Source of the DNA: JAXMHQ01 sp046346665
Lineage (GTDB): Bacteria; Verrucomicrobiota; Verrucomicrobiia; Limisphaerales; JAXMHQ01
Length of the DNA: 64,000 bases
Direction: 5' to 3'
Assembly: GCA_046346665.1 (NCBI GenBank)
Contig: JAXMHQ010000013.1
Span: 1 to 64,000 of the forward strand
The translations under genes were made by a program, and so were the position numbers. The notes beneath the pieces were generated by a model, which saw only the letters and a program-made list of their open reading frames with translations, ran no database searches and had not been told where the DNA came from. Shown here piece by piece: positions 35,001 to 42,158 of the stretch. Within the stretch, counting starts at the first letter, position 1. Each line of letters starts with the position of its first letter.

Positions 35001-35116
35001 CGATGATCACCAACCAGCAGGACGCACCCACCTGCCCCAATTGCGGCCACGTCGCCGTGCGCAACGGCGCCTGCTACAAATGCCTCAATTGCGGCGAAAG
35101 CCTCGGCTGCTCCTGA
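32039..35116 (+). CDS. nrdJ: Adenosylcobalamin-dependent ribonucleotide reductase (class II)
   Basis: The protein has about 1025 residues and reduces ribonucleotides to deoxyribonucleotides using coenzyme B12. Visible are NPCSEYVFINNTACNLASLN (active-site region with conserved Cys), VTVLAPTGTIAFLMDCDTTG, and a CPNCGHVAVRNGACYKCLNC zinc-ribbon at the very end, typical of the large NrdJ class. The mid-region FKFGSGTGTDLSPIRSS is also conserved. ATG 32039 is used; GTG 32003, ATG 32006 and ATG 32063 are in frame and cannot be excluded. It stands alone behind a structured leader, suggesting its own control. No other ribonucleotide reductase gene is present in the window. Confidence 0.95.
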   Translation: MIDAREEVMSSAPQQHRRRSSPVAASRTPRNGSANAHKPLRVQRVFSNPRVNPFDQLEWERRIAEITDDAGKVIFKQENVEVPKSWSLLATKVVVSKYFYGEQNTPERETSVRQLIHRICRTIADWGVADGYFSKADGEVFYQELTWLCVNQYGAFNSPVWFNVGLYHEYGIGKNSGKGNWFYNRKTGQAERASTQYEYPQCSACFIQSVDDNMESIMKLAHAEAMLFKFGSGTGTDLSPIRSSKEKLSGGGRPSGPMSFLKVYDQVANVVKSGGKTRRAAKMNTLRDWHGDIEEFIDAKQKEEKKAWALIEQGYDGSYNGDAYGSVMYQNENLSVRASDEFMQAALDGREWWTRSITTGKPLEKKDARQLLNKIAEGTWICGDPGVQYDGAIQKWHTCKGTEPIHSTNPCSEYVFINNTACNLASLNLMKFKREDGKFDVDRFKAAVRIFITAQEILVDNASYPTQQIAENSHIYRTLGLGYANLGSLVMSYGLSYDSDEGRALAGAITAIMTGHSYEQSAEISGAMGAFPGYRDARCAHVSRPLTRDNVASMLGVIQQHRDAVENIQPSAEFNYLKSEARSCWDRALERGRKLGYRNAQVTVLAPTGTIAFLMDCDTTGVEPDIALVKYKLLAGGGMLKIVNRTVPQALARLGYTAAQSEQIIAHIEKFDTIEDVEEGGETVRSGLKPEHLPVFDCAFKPYRGKRSIQYMAHLKMMGAAQPFISGAISKTVNMPNESTVDDIRDAYVQAWKMGLKCVAIYRDGSKRSQPLNTRKTSEGGDRSADGTALGGKLQELEAEVARLRIEAGKPLRRRLSDTRTAITHKFDIAGHEGYLTVGLFEDGQPGELFITMAKEGSTIGGLMDGIGTLTSMALQYGVPLEALAKKFAHQRFEPSGFTKNPEIRNASSITDYVFRWLALQFVPGYREANAIGRNQPELAMPGLIDELKKKVNRPVPELPIAEDNDVVEVAGQKGAAARGTPGFSLTAMITNQQDAPTCPNCGHVAVRNGACYKCLNCGESLGCS

Positions 35117-35126
35117 CCCCTCTTAA

Positions 35127-35293
35127 GTGCGGAATGCGGAGCGCGGAGTGCGGAATCCCACGGTGGGGCGAGACTCCGTCGAGCCCTGCTCCATTGGGGT
35201 CGCCTGGATAAATGGATTGCTGGGTTTTTGGATTCATGGATTTCCCACGAAGGTCTTTCCATTTATCCAAAAATCCAGCAATCCAGCAATCCA
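35127..35293. repeat. Composite intergenic repeat (TGCGGAA units, GGGGCGAGACTCC core, GGATT hairpin)
   Basis: Three families are stacked after nrdJ. An arm of 7-base units GTGCGGAATGCGGAGCGCGG and on lies at 35127-35156. The 25-base GGGGCGAGACTCC core is at 35162-35186. A GGATT-type hairpin has arms 35205-35243 and 35260-35293. The same order of core then GGATT element does not recur, so the families appear to insert independently. Confidence 0.75.
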
Positions 35294-35372
35294 ACCATCC
35301 CCTTCATGTCGTCAACTTGAGAGAAGAAATCTTCTTCCATTGACGCGCCCCATTTGTTAAGGAAATTGGCTT

Positions 35373-36341
35373 GTGCGAAGCATCAAGCTGATTTGTGGGA
35401 TCCTGGCCGTCTGCAGCCTCTCCCTGCTGGCGGGCCGGGCGGATACGTTTCAATTGACCGACGGACAAACCCTGACCGGGGACGTGGTGTCGTTCAACGA
35501 GAGCGGTCTCATCCTGCGGCTGCCCGAGGGGAAATACGCGGACCGCACCCCGTGGACCAAGTTTTCCCAGGATGACCTGAAGAAGTTTTCGAAGAACGCG
35601 AAGATGGCCCCGCTGGTCGAGCCGTTCATCGAGGTTTCGCCGGAGGAAAAAGTCAAGAAAACCGAGGTTGAAATCCGCGAAATTCCCCGCCTGGACCGGC
35701 CGCCCCGCACCTCGCTGATCAGCGCCCTGCTCTCGTCCAGCGTCGGGCTGGTCTGCCTGCTCCTGGTTTACGCCGCCAATATTTACGCCGCGTTCGAAGT
35801 TGCCGTGTTCCGCGCCCGGCCCAAGGTCATGATCTGCTCCCTCGCCGCCATTCCCGTGCTCGGATTCCTGGCGCCCATTGTCTTTCTCGCGATGCCGACG
35901 CACATTGAAAAAACAGAGGAGGAAAGCCCCGAGGTCCAGGCCGCCACCGCACAGTCCTTCTCCGTGCCCCCGCCCTCCGGCGCAGAAGCCCCCGCCTCCG
36001 CCGCCGAAGCGCAGTCCTCCCTCCGCCTCAGCGCCGCCAAGGCCGGCGGTTCCACCGGCTCCCTCCCCACCACCCAGGTGTTCCAGCGCGGCGCGTTCAC
36101 CTTCAACCGCCGCTTTTTCGAAACCAAGTTCCCCGGCTTCTTCGGCGTCATCCGCCGCGACGCCGAAAAAGACATGGTCCTGCTCTTCAAAGCAGCCCGC
36201 GGACAGCACGTCGCCCAGCGCATCACCCGCATCGCCGCCAACGACATCCACATCCAGGTCCAAAAAGGCGCCGCGTCCGAGGAGGTGATGATCCCGTTCG
36301 TCGAAATCCAGGAAATCCACCTGAAACACAAGGATGCTTAA
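35373..36341 (+). CDS. Membrane protein of unknown function with exported N-terminal domain
   Basis: The 322-residue protein starts at GTG 35373, supported by AAGGA nine bases upstream. A signal peptide (LICGILAVCSLSLLAGRA) leads to a small beta-barrel-like segment (TFQLTDGQTLTGDVVSFNES and on, residues 24-60) like those that describe how residues bind in SH3/LSm-type folds. Two hydrophobic helices at about 115-135 and 150-172 follow. Then comes a Pro/Ala-rich linker and a C-terminal domain (FNRRFFETKFPGFFGVIRRD). I do not recognise the family. Position before adk-like and fmt genes gives no clear hint. Confidence 0.65.
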   Translation: MRSIKLICGILAVCSLSLLAGRADTFQLTDGQTLTGDVVSFNESGLILRLPEGKYADRTPWTKFSQDDLKKFSKNAKMAPLVEPFIEVSPEEKVKKTEVEIREIPRLDRPPRTSLISALLSSSVGLVCLLLVYAANIYAAFEVAVFRARPKVMICSLAAIPVLGFLAPIVFLAMPTHIEKTEEESPEVQAATAQSFSVPPPSGAEAPASAAEAQSSLRLSAAKAGGSTGSLPTTQVFQRGAFTFNRRFFETKFPGFFGVIRRDAEKDMVLLFKAARGQHVAQRITRIAANDIHIQVQKGAASEEVMIPFVEIQEIHLKHKDA

Positions 36342-36346
36342 GAACT

Positions 36347-36452
36347 GTCGAGAGTCGAAGGTCGAGCGTCGAGGGCCGGAGGCTCCGGGTGCGCCAGGCC
36401 GGCTCTCGACCCTGGACCCTCGACCCTCGACAATTCCGTTTCGACTCTCGAC
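36347..36452. repeat. Large GTCGAG-unit hairpin in front of the adenylate-kinase-like gene
   Basis: The left arm (36347-36377) is GTCGAGAGTCGAAGGTCGAG and on, in 7-base units. The right arm (36400-36452) has six complementary CTCGAC-type units. The element ends six bases before ATG 36459, so it would lie in that gene's 5' untranslated region and could hide the ribosome site. Confidence 0.75.
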
Positions 36453-36458
36453 CGCCTT

Positions 36459-37049
36459 ATGAAGTACCGCACCATCCTCCTCTTCGGCGCACCCGGCGCG
36501 GGCAAGGGCACCCAGGGCAAAATCCTCGGCACCATCCCCCGGTTCTTTCACTGCGCCTGCGGCGATGTGTTCCGCACCCTCACCCCGGAAACACCCATCG
36601 GCAAAATTTTCGTCGACTACTCCAGCCGCGGTGAACTCGTTCCCGACGAACCCACCATCGAACTCTGGCGCCAGTCCATCGAAGCCAACACCCGGGCCGG
36701 ACGCTTCCACCCGGAACAGGACATCCTTGTGCTCGACGGCATCCCGCGCAACCCGCACCAGGCCGAGATGCTCAAGGAAACCCTGGACGTCATCGCCATT
36801 TTCTATCTCCGCTGCACCAACCTCGAAAGCCTCGTCCACCGCATGCAGCGGCGGGCGCTCAAGGAAAACCGGCTCGATGACGCCCACCTCGACGTGATCC
36901 GCCAGCGGTTGAAAACCTACGAGAAGGAAACCAAGCCGCTGCTGAATTTCTACGGCAAGAAACTGGTGCACCGGATCAACGCCGACCAGTCGCCCGCCAA
37001 GGTGTTGACCGACATCCTGCACCACATCAACAAGGTGCTCCCGGCCTGA
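36459..37049 (+). CDS. Adenylate kinase-like nucleoside monophosphate kinase
   Basis: The 196-residue P-loop kinase has GAPGAGKGTQGK (residues 10-21), HCACGDVFR, LDGIPRNPHQAEML, and an Arg-rich catalytic segment RRALKENRLDDAHLDVIRQR. This order is that of adenylate kinase without the LID insertion. Compared with standard Adk, DGFPR is replaced by DGIPR and the AMP-binding segment differs, so the preferred nucleotide could be unusual. It is followed 13 bases later by fmt. It may be the housekeeping Adk or a paralogue. Confidence 0.85.
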   Translation: MKYRTILLFGAPGAGKGTQGKILGTIPRFFHCACGDVFRTLTPETPIGKIFVDYSSRGELVPDEPTIELWRQSIEANTRAGRFHPEQDILVLDGIPRNPHQAEMLKETLDVIAIFYLRCTNLESLVHRMQRRALKENRLDDAHLDVIRQRLKTYEKETKPLLNFYGKKLVHRINADQSPAKVLTDILHHINKVLPA

Positions 37050-37062
37050 CCCGGCCACCGGC

Positions 37063-38025
37063 ATGGCGCCGCTCCGCGTCATTTTCATGGGCACGCCGGA
37101 CCTCGCCGGCACCTGCCTGCGTGCCCTCCTCCGCGCCCCGAATCTCACTGTCGCCGGCGTCGTCACCCAGCCCGACCAGCCCAAGGGCCGCGGACTCAAA
37201 CTCCAGCCGTCCCCTGTCAAGACCATCGCCCTCGAAGCCGGACTGCCGGTGCTCCAGCCCGAACGCGCCCGCACACCCGGTTTCCTGGAAAATCTCCGGG
37301 ACTGGAAACCCGGCCTCATTGCCGTCGCCGCTTTCGGCCAGATTCTGCCGCCTGAAATCCTCGACCTCCCTCCGCACGGCTGTCTCAACGTTCATACTTC
37401 GCTCCTGCCGAAATACCGCGGCGCCGCCCCGATCCAATACGCCATTCTGAACGGCGACCCCGAAACCGGCGTGACGATCATGAAAATGGACCCCGGCCTC
37501 GACACCGGCCCGATCCTGTCCGCCGAATCCACCCCGATCCGCCCCGAGGACAACGCCGCCTCGTTGCACGATCGACTGGCCGAAATCGGCGGCGCCCTGC
37601 TGGTGCGAACCATCCCCGAGTTTGTGGCCGGCCGGATCCAGCCGTGCCCGCAACCTTCGGAAGGAGTCAGTCACGCGCGGAAGATCCGGAAGGAAGACGG
37701 CCGGATCGACTGGCATCGTCCGGCGGTTGCGATCTGGAACCAGGTCCGCGCCCTGACTCCCTGGCCCGGGGCGTTCACGTATTTTCCAGCCACCCCTCAC
37801 CCGCTGCTGCTGAAATTCTGGGAAGCGCGCCCCGAGCAGGCCGCGGGCGAGCCCGGGCGCATCCTGGAATCCGGCAGGAACGGCCTCCGGGTCGGCTGCG
37901 GTGAAGGTTCGCTAAGAATCCTGAGCCTGCAGCGCGAAGGCGGCCGCCGCATGTCCGCCGCGGATTTCCTCGCCGGCCACCCGCTGCAGGGAACCTTCCA
38001 GCCCGACACGAGTCACCGCGGATAG
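37063..38025 (+). CDS. fmt: Methionyl-tRNA formyltransferase
   Basis: The 320-residue enzyme formylates initiator Met-tRNA. The formyl-transferase domain (1-205) shows VIFMGTPDLAGTCLRALL, VVTQPDQPKGRGLKLQPSPV, the catalytic NVHTSLLPKYRGAAPIQYAI region, and MDPGLDTGPIL with the catalytic Asp. The C-terminal OB-like tRNA-binding domain begins at KEDGRIDW. Normal length. It probably shares a transcript with the adk-like gene 13 bases upstream. Confidence 0.95.
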   Translation: MAPLRVIFMGTPDLAGTCLRALLRAPNLTVAGVVTQPDQPKGRGLKLQPSPVKTIALEAGLPVLQPERARTPGFLENLRDWKPGLIAVAAFGQILPPEILDLPPHGCLNVHTSLLPKYRGAAPIQYAILNGDPETGVTIMKMDPGLDTGPILSAESTPIRPEDNAASLHDRLAEIGGALLVRTIPEFVAGRIQPCPQPSEGVSHARKIRKEDGRIDWHRPAVAIWNQVRALTPWPGAFTYFPATPHPLLLKFWEARPEQAAGEPGRILESGRNGLRVGCGEGSLRILSLQREGGRRMSAADFLAGHPLQGTFQPDTSHRG

Positions 38026-38152
38026 AAAACTGGGAAAGGCTTTTGACCGCGGAGGACACGGATGACGCGGATGGGGGAAGATCAAAGATCGTTTTTCCCG
38101 CAGATCACCCAGACCACGCAGAATCTAGAACCGAATTCTGCTTTTTTCTGGC

Positions 38153-38258
38153 AAGGGGTCAGTCCCGGTATTCGGGCAAACGTGCCTTGGAAGGGGCCAA
38201 TTCCAGCAGCCGACTGAAGTGGAAACTGCCAAAACCCGTTTGCCGGGACTGACCCCTC
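38153..38258. repeat. REP-like inverted repeat with GGGGTCAGTCC ends (second copy)
   Basis: The arms AAGGGGTCAGTCCCGG (38153 onward) and CCGGGACTGACCCCT (ending 38257) are reverse complements with a short insertion in the left arm. A partial GACCCCT repeat follows. It lies in a 296-base gap that also holds relics of ACGGATGACGCGGATG and CAGATCACCCAG-type units (38055-38122) and no gene. Confidence 0.7.
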
Positions 38259-38321
38259 TGCTGACCCCTCTGCCCCTCTGACGGGTCATCCGCGGTTTAT
38301 GTACCTTTCCGCTCCGCGGTT

Positions 38322-41225
38322 TCAGGGGCCGAGCAGGACGCGGTAGAAGCGTTGGGGGGCGGGGTCGGAATTGGTGTCCGTCCAGTGGAACGGCAGCGCG
38401 GGTGAATTCACAAGTTCCGCGGTCGGCCAGTCCAGGAGGTTCGTGGAGGTTTGAATGATGTAGTCCGGGCCGTAATCGCCCGAGATTTGGAATCCAAACC
38501 CGGATTCGCCGGGCGCGGGGGAAGTCATGCTCGGCCGCCCGGGGGTGGCGATCGCGACGCTGAAGGTCTGGGTGGCGCTAAGGCTCGGGATGCCGCTGTC
38601 GGAAACCACCACGGCCACGGAGTGTGCGCCGGGCGATTGCGCGATGGCGGGGCGCCAGGAAAAGAGGCCGGTGTTGCCGTCGATCGAAGCGCCCGCCGGA
38701 GCGAGCGCGAGGCTGTAAGTCAATGTCTGGGCCGGGACATCCGCGTCGGTGGCCGAATTGGTGACGGACAACGTCAGGCCGGCAAGGGTGCTTTGATTCG
38801 GAATGCCGCTCAGCACCGGCGGATGGTTGAGCGACACATTGTCCATCCGCCCCGAGCAGAGCGTGCCGTCCGCATGGCTCGTCACCGCGAGACCCGCCGT
38901 CGCGGCGGACGGCATGCTGATGGTCTGGCTGGTTCCAACTTGTGTCCAGACCACGCCGTCGTGCGACCAGTAACCCGAAAAACTGTTCCCGGCCCGCTTG
39001 AGTTTCAGCCACAACGGCGCAGCCAATCCGGCGACGACCGTGACGGTTGTCGCGGCGCCCTTGCTGGTCCGGCGCTGAAATGTGACGCCGTTGCCGGGAG
39101 TCACGAGCACGGCCGCGTTCCGGGAATCGGCATCCGTCGTTTCCCGCATCATGATGCCCGCTTTGGCCCAGGGATTGGAATTATCCTGCGCGGTGACGCG
39201 GGCGATGAGTGAGCCGTCGCCGGTGGAATTCTGGTAAACGTAGCGGAATTCATCCGCGGTGGATTCGATATCCGCTCCCGACCCGGTGACTTCGAACATG
39301 CCCGAATTACCACTGGCGCTGCCGGTCGCTCCGACGGGGCCGATGTCCGCGGTCGACCATGGGGCGGGCAGCCCGGTGCCGAAGAGGAACGAGAGCAGGT
39401 TGCCGACGCCGGAGCTGCCGCGAACCACGAGGTAGAGATCGTGCACGCCGCTCGCGCCCGCGACGGGGGCGTTGACGTTGGTGAATGTCTGCCAGTCGCC
39501 CGTATTCGGCATCGGGACGGAACCAAGAAGCGTTCCGGCGGGGCTGTCGAGGCGGAATTCCACGGACCCGGCGCCGAACGACGCGGCGCGCAGGCTGACG
39601 TTGGTGGCGCCCGAGAAGCTCACATTCCGGTAAACGGCATAGTCCCCGTTGTCGCAGTAGCCGAGGTCGAATCCGCCCGTCGGATCCGATGTCCATTCCG
39701 TCTGGATGCCGGACTGGCTGTGGAAGCTGGCCGCCTGGATCGGGTTGGCGGCGCTGGTGGTGTTGGTGCCGGGCTGGGCGCCGGACCAGGTGAACGTGGC
39801 GCCGGCGTAGGAGGGCAGCGTGTAGCTGAAGGACACCGTTCCCCACCAAACCTGGAACGTCTTGCTGGCGCTGGTGTCGTTGAAGGCCACGAGCGCTTTC
39901 GATCCGTCCAGGTTCCGGAACGCGGCCGTGACGATGCCATTGGCGTTGCCGGAGTAGACGCGGTAAGCGCCGGGCAGGATGAACTTGCTGAAGTGACCCA
40001 GTGTGTAGAATTCGGTGCCATAAGTGATCGACCCGCCGGGATTCTGGACGCGCACGATGCCGGTGCACGTGCCGCAGCCGCCGAGGTTCGGGCCGTCGTT
40101 CTGATCCTGGGCCAGGCTCCATTTCACGTAGGCTTTGCCGCCGCAACGCAGGACGTGAATGATCTCCGTGAAATCCTGCCGGACCTGGTCGCCGACCCAG
40201 CCTCCGCCGGAATGTTCGGTCATGTATTGCCCTTTGCCCGGGTATTGGTTTCCGAGGGTCAACATCACGCCGGGCGTGCCGCCGTAACCGTGCCACGCGA
40301 TCCCGGCGACCTGGCTCGAAGCAGCGAGAGTCGCGTCGCCGAGGACAGTTTGAGGATAATCCGGCCGATCAAAGTTGTGATCGTAGACGAGCACCCGGGT
40401 CGACAGGCTGTTGCTTCGCAGCGCGGGCAGGACGAAGTCCCGCAGAATAGTCGTTTGGGTGGCGGCGTCCATGGACATCCCCGGATAATCGCCGGGAACG
40501 TAAAGCGGTTCATTTTCCAGCGAGATATAATGGACGGGAATGCCGGCGGCGGCGCAGGCCTGGATGTATTTCACGAAATAACGGGCGAACGGCGAATACA
40601 TGGACGGCAGGAGCGAACCGCCGATCATCGAGCCGCTCGATTTCATCCAGCCGGGCGGGCTCCAGGGATTCGCCATGACCTTGAGCTGCGGATTCAACTG
40701 CAGCGCGGTCAACATCAGCGGGATGATGTCGGCCTGGTCATGGGCGATTGAAAAATTGGTGAGGTTCACGTCGGTCTGGCCGGCGGGAAGATCGTCGTAG
40801 GAATAATGCGTCCGGGCGAGGTCGGAAGCGCCCATGGGATTGCGCACGAACCCGAGGCCGATGCCGGCGCCGTTGCGCGTGAACAGGTCGTTCATGGCGT
40901 TGGTGCGTGCCGCCGGGGTGGCGACTTCGTTGAGCAGCCACGCTGCGGAATCGGTGAACGACGCGCCGAATCCCTCGATTTCCTGGTAACTCCGCGCCTC
41001 ATCCACCACCACGGGGTTGCCGCCGCTGTTGCCGGGACTGAACGTCGCCGGCGCCTGCGGTTCCAGTTCCTTGCTCAGGTCGTGCAGCGTGAGCCACACG
41101 TTCACCGTCTGCGCTTGGGAGCAGACGGTGGTGAGCGCCAACCCGAACAGCGCCAGGACGACGCCGAGTGCCGTGTTATGAAAATGCCGGATCGCGGGGT
41201 GCGACGGCGACGGAGGATGTTGCAT
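38322..41225 (-). CDS. Secreted multi-domain GH30 glycosidase with CBM6-like module
   Basis: The 967-residue protein carries a signal peptide (ALGVVLALFGLALTTVCSQA). The GH30 barrel (about 55-480) begins SYQEIEGFGASFTDSAAWLL. Glu239 (SLENEPLY) is the likely acid/base and Glu337 (YMTEHSGGG) the likely nucleophile. The sequence is closer to the glucosylceramidase/beta-1,6-glucanase branch than to the xylanase branch represented at 3161-5146. Then come a CBM6-like domain (AASFHSQSGIQTEWTSDPTG, about 495-610), a DUF1349/LamG-like region (620-800), a cadherin-like domain (PPVLSGIPNQSTLAG, about 805-905), and a YIIQTSTNLLDW tail. It is followed upstream by a pseudopilin gene. The exact glucan is unknown. 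Confidence 0.88.
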   Translation of the reverse strand: MQHPPSPSHPAIRHFHNTALGVVLALFGLALTTVCSQAQTVNVWLTLHDLSKELEPQAPATFSPGNSGGNPVVVDEARSYQEIEGFGASFTDSAAWLLNEVATPAARTNAMNDLFTRNGAGIGLGFVRNPMGASDLARTHYSYDDLPAGQTDVNLTNFSIAHDQADIIPLMLTALQLNPQLKVMANPWSPPGWMKSSGSMIGGSLLPSMYSPFARYFVKYIQACAAAGIPVHYISLENEPLYVPGDYPGMSMDAATQTTILRDFVLPALRSNSLSTRVLVYDHNFDRPDYPQTVLGDATLAASSQVAGIAWHGYGGTPGVMLTLGNQYPGKGQYMTEHSGGGWVGDQVRQDFTEIIHVLRCGGKAYVKWSLAQDQNDGPNLGGCGTCTGIVRVQNPGGSITYGTEFYTLGHFSKFILPGAYRVYSGNANGIVTAAFRNLDGSKALVAFNDTSASKTFQVWWGTVSFSYTLPSYAGATFTWSGAQPGTNTTSAANPIQAASFHSQSGIQTEWTSDPTGGFDLGYCDNGDYAVYRNVSFSGATNVSLRAASFGAGSVEFRLDSPAGTLLGSVPMPNTGDWQTFTNVNAPVAGASGVHDLYLVVRGSSGVGNLLSFLFGTGLPAPWSTADIGPVGATGSASGNSGMFEVTGSGADIESTADEFRYVYQNSTGDGSLIARVTAQDNSNPWAKAGIMMRETTDADSRNAAVLVTPGNGVTFQRRTSKGAATTVTVVAGLAAPLWLKLKRAGNSFSGYWSHDGVVWTQVGTSQTISMPSAATAGLAVTSHADGTLCSGRMDNVSLNHPPVLSGIPNQSTLAGLTLSVTNSATDADVPAQTLTYSLALAPAGASIDGNTGLFSWRPAIAQSPGAHSVAVVVSDSGIPSLSATQTFSVAIATPGRPSMTSPAPGESGFGFQISGDYGPDYIIQTSTNLLDWPTAELVNSPALPFHWTDTNSDPAPQRFYRVLLGP

Positions 41226-41244
41226 GAAAAAAACCCTCGGCCGC

Positions 41245-42063
41245 CTATGGCTGAATCGTGGTGCTGCGTTCCTGCAGCCAGGCCAGGTCGCCGGAACCCG
41301 AGGCGGGATTGAACCAGGCGCCGTCGTGTTTCTTGGCTTTGCTGGCGTTGATCAGGTTGACGTCCCTCCAATGCCTGATTTCCGCATGCCCGTCGGCGAA
41401 AGAGATCCCACCCGAACTCCCGTGGTAACTGGCCGGGCAATTGATCCACTGATTCTTGTTGGGCGTGCAGACGAAGAATCCGTCGTCAAGGCTGTAAGCC
41501 GCCTCGTCGATGAAGACGAACGTGTCCACCGGCCGCTTCAGCTCGGCGTAGGTCCGGCAGACCTTTTCCGGTCCCGGCGCGTTCCAGACCGAGATTGGGT
41601 TCAGCCAGCAATTCATGGACATGCTGCGGAGTGTCGGGGCGCTGTTGTATAGGTTGGGATCGGACGGGCATTTGTACACCTTGGTGGTGCGGAGGTAGGG
41701 ATACATCAGGCCGTTGACGATGAACCATTCGTTCGTCGCGCTGGAGCCGGTGTCGACGCGGCCGAAGGTCCATTGCGGTTTCTGCGCGGCGAACACGGGG
41801 TTGACGGTCACGACGAGGTCCGGAAGACCGCCCACGGGCATAAGGCGGTTGTTGTTGTCCTCCGAGTACATCGTCCAGCCGGTCTGGAGCTGCTTCAGAT
41901 TATTCATGCACTGGATGGAGCCGGCCCGCTGCTTCGCCTTGCTCAGGACCGGCAGGAGCAGCCCGGCCAGGATGGCGATAATGGCAATGACCACCAGCAG
42001 CTCGATCAAGGTGAATGCGCTGTTCGACGATGCCTTTTCAGCGCGGGAACCGATGCGATTCAT
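41245..42063 (-). CDS. Type II secretion pseudopilin-like protein (prepilin N-terminus)
   Basis: The 272-residue protein starts at ATG 42063; the longer open frame upstream is a shadow. The prepilin motif FTLIELLVVIAIIAILAGLL follows a short basic leader (residues 17-36), so a prepilin peptidase would cut before Phe17. The remainder is the globular DUF1559-like/H-X9-DG family, with 'SFADGHAEIRHW' near residue 230. Large numbers of these proteins occur in Planctomycetes and Verrucomicrobiota, often beside glycosidases. It lies 19 bases upstream of the GH30 gene on the same strand, suggesting a shared transcript. Role at the cell surface is not known. Confidence 0.88.
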   Translation of the reverse strand: MNRIGSRAEKASSNSAFTLIELLVVIAIIAILAGLLLPVLSKAKQRAGSIQCMNNLKQLQTGWTMYSEDNNNRLMPVGGLPDLVVTVNPVFAAQKPQWTFGRVDTGSSATNEWFIVNGLMYPYLRTTKVYKCPSDPNLYNSAPTLRSMSMNCWLNPISVWNAPGPEKVCRTYAELKRPVDTFVFIDEAAYSLDDGFFVCTPNKNQWINCPASYHGSSGGISFADGHAEIRHWRDVNLINASKAKKHDGAWFNPASGSGDLAWLQERSTTIQP

Positions 42064-42158
42064 ACGATGCACAAATATCCGGAGGTGGATTTGCGGCGCG
42101 CAGGGCATGCGCGGCAGGCGCAGCCCCGAGGGACCGCGCCTGCCCGACCCGAAGGCCC

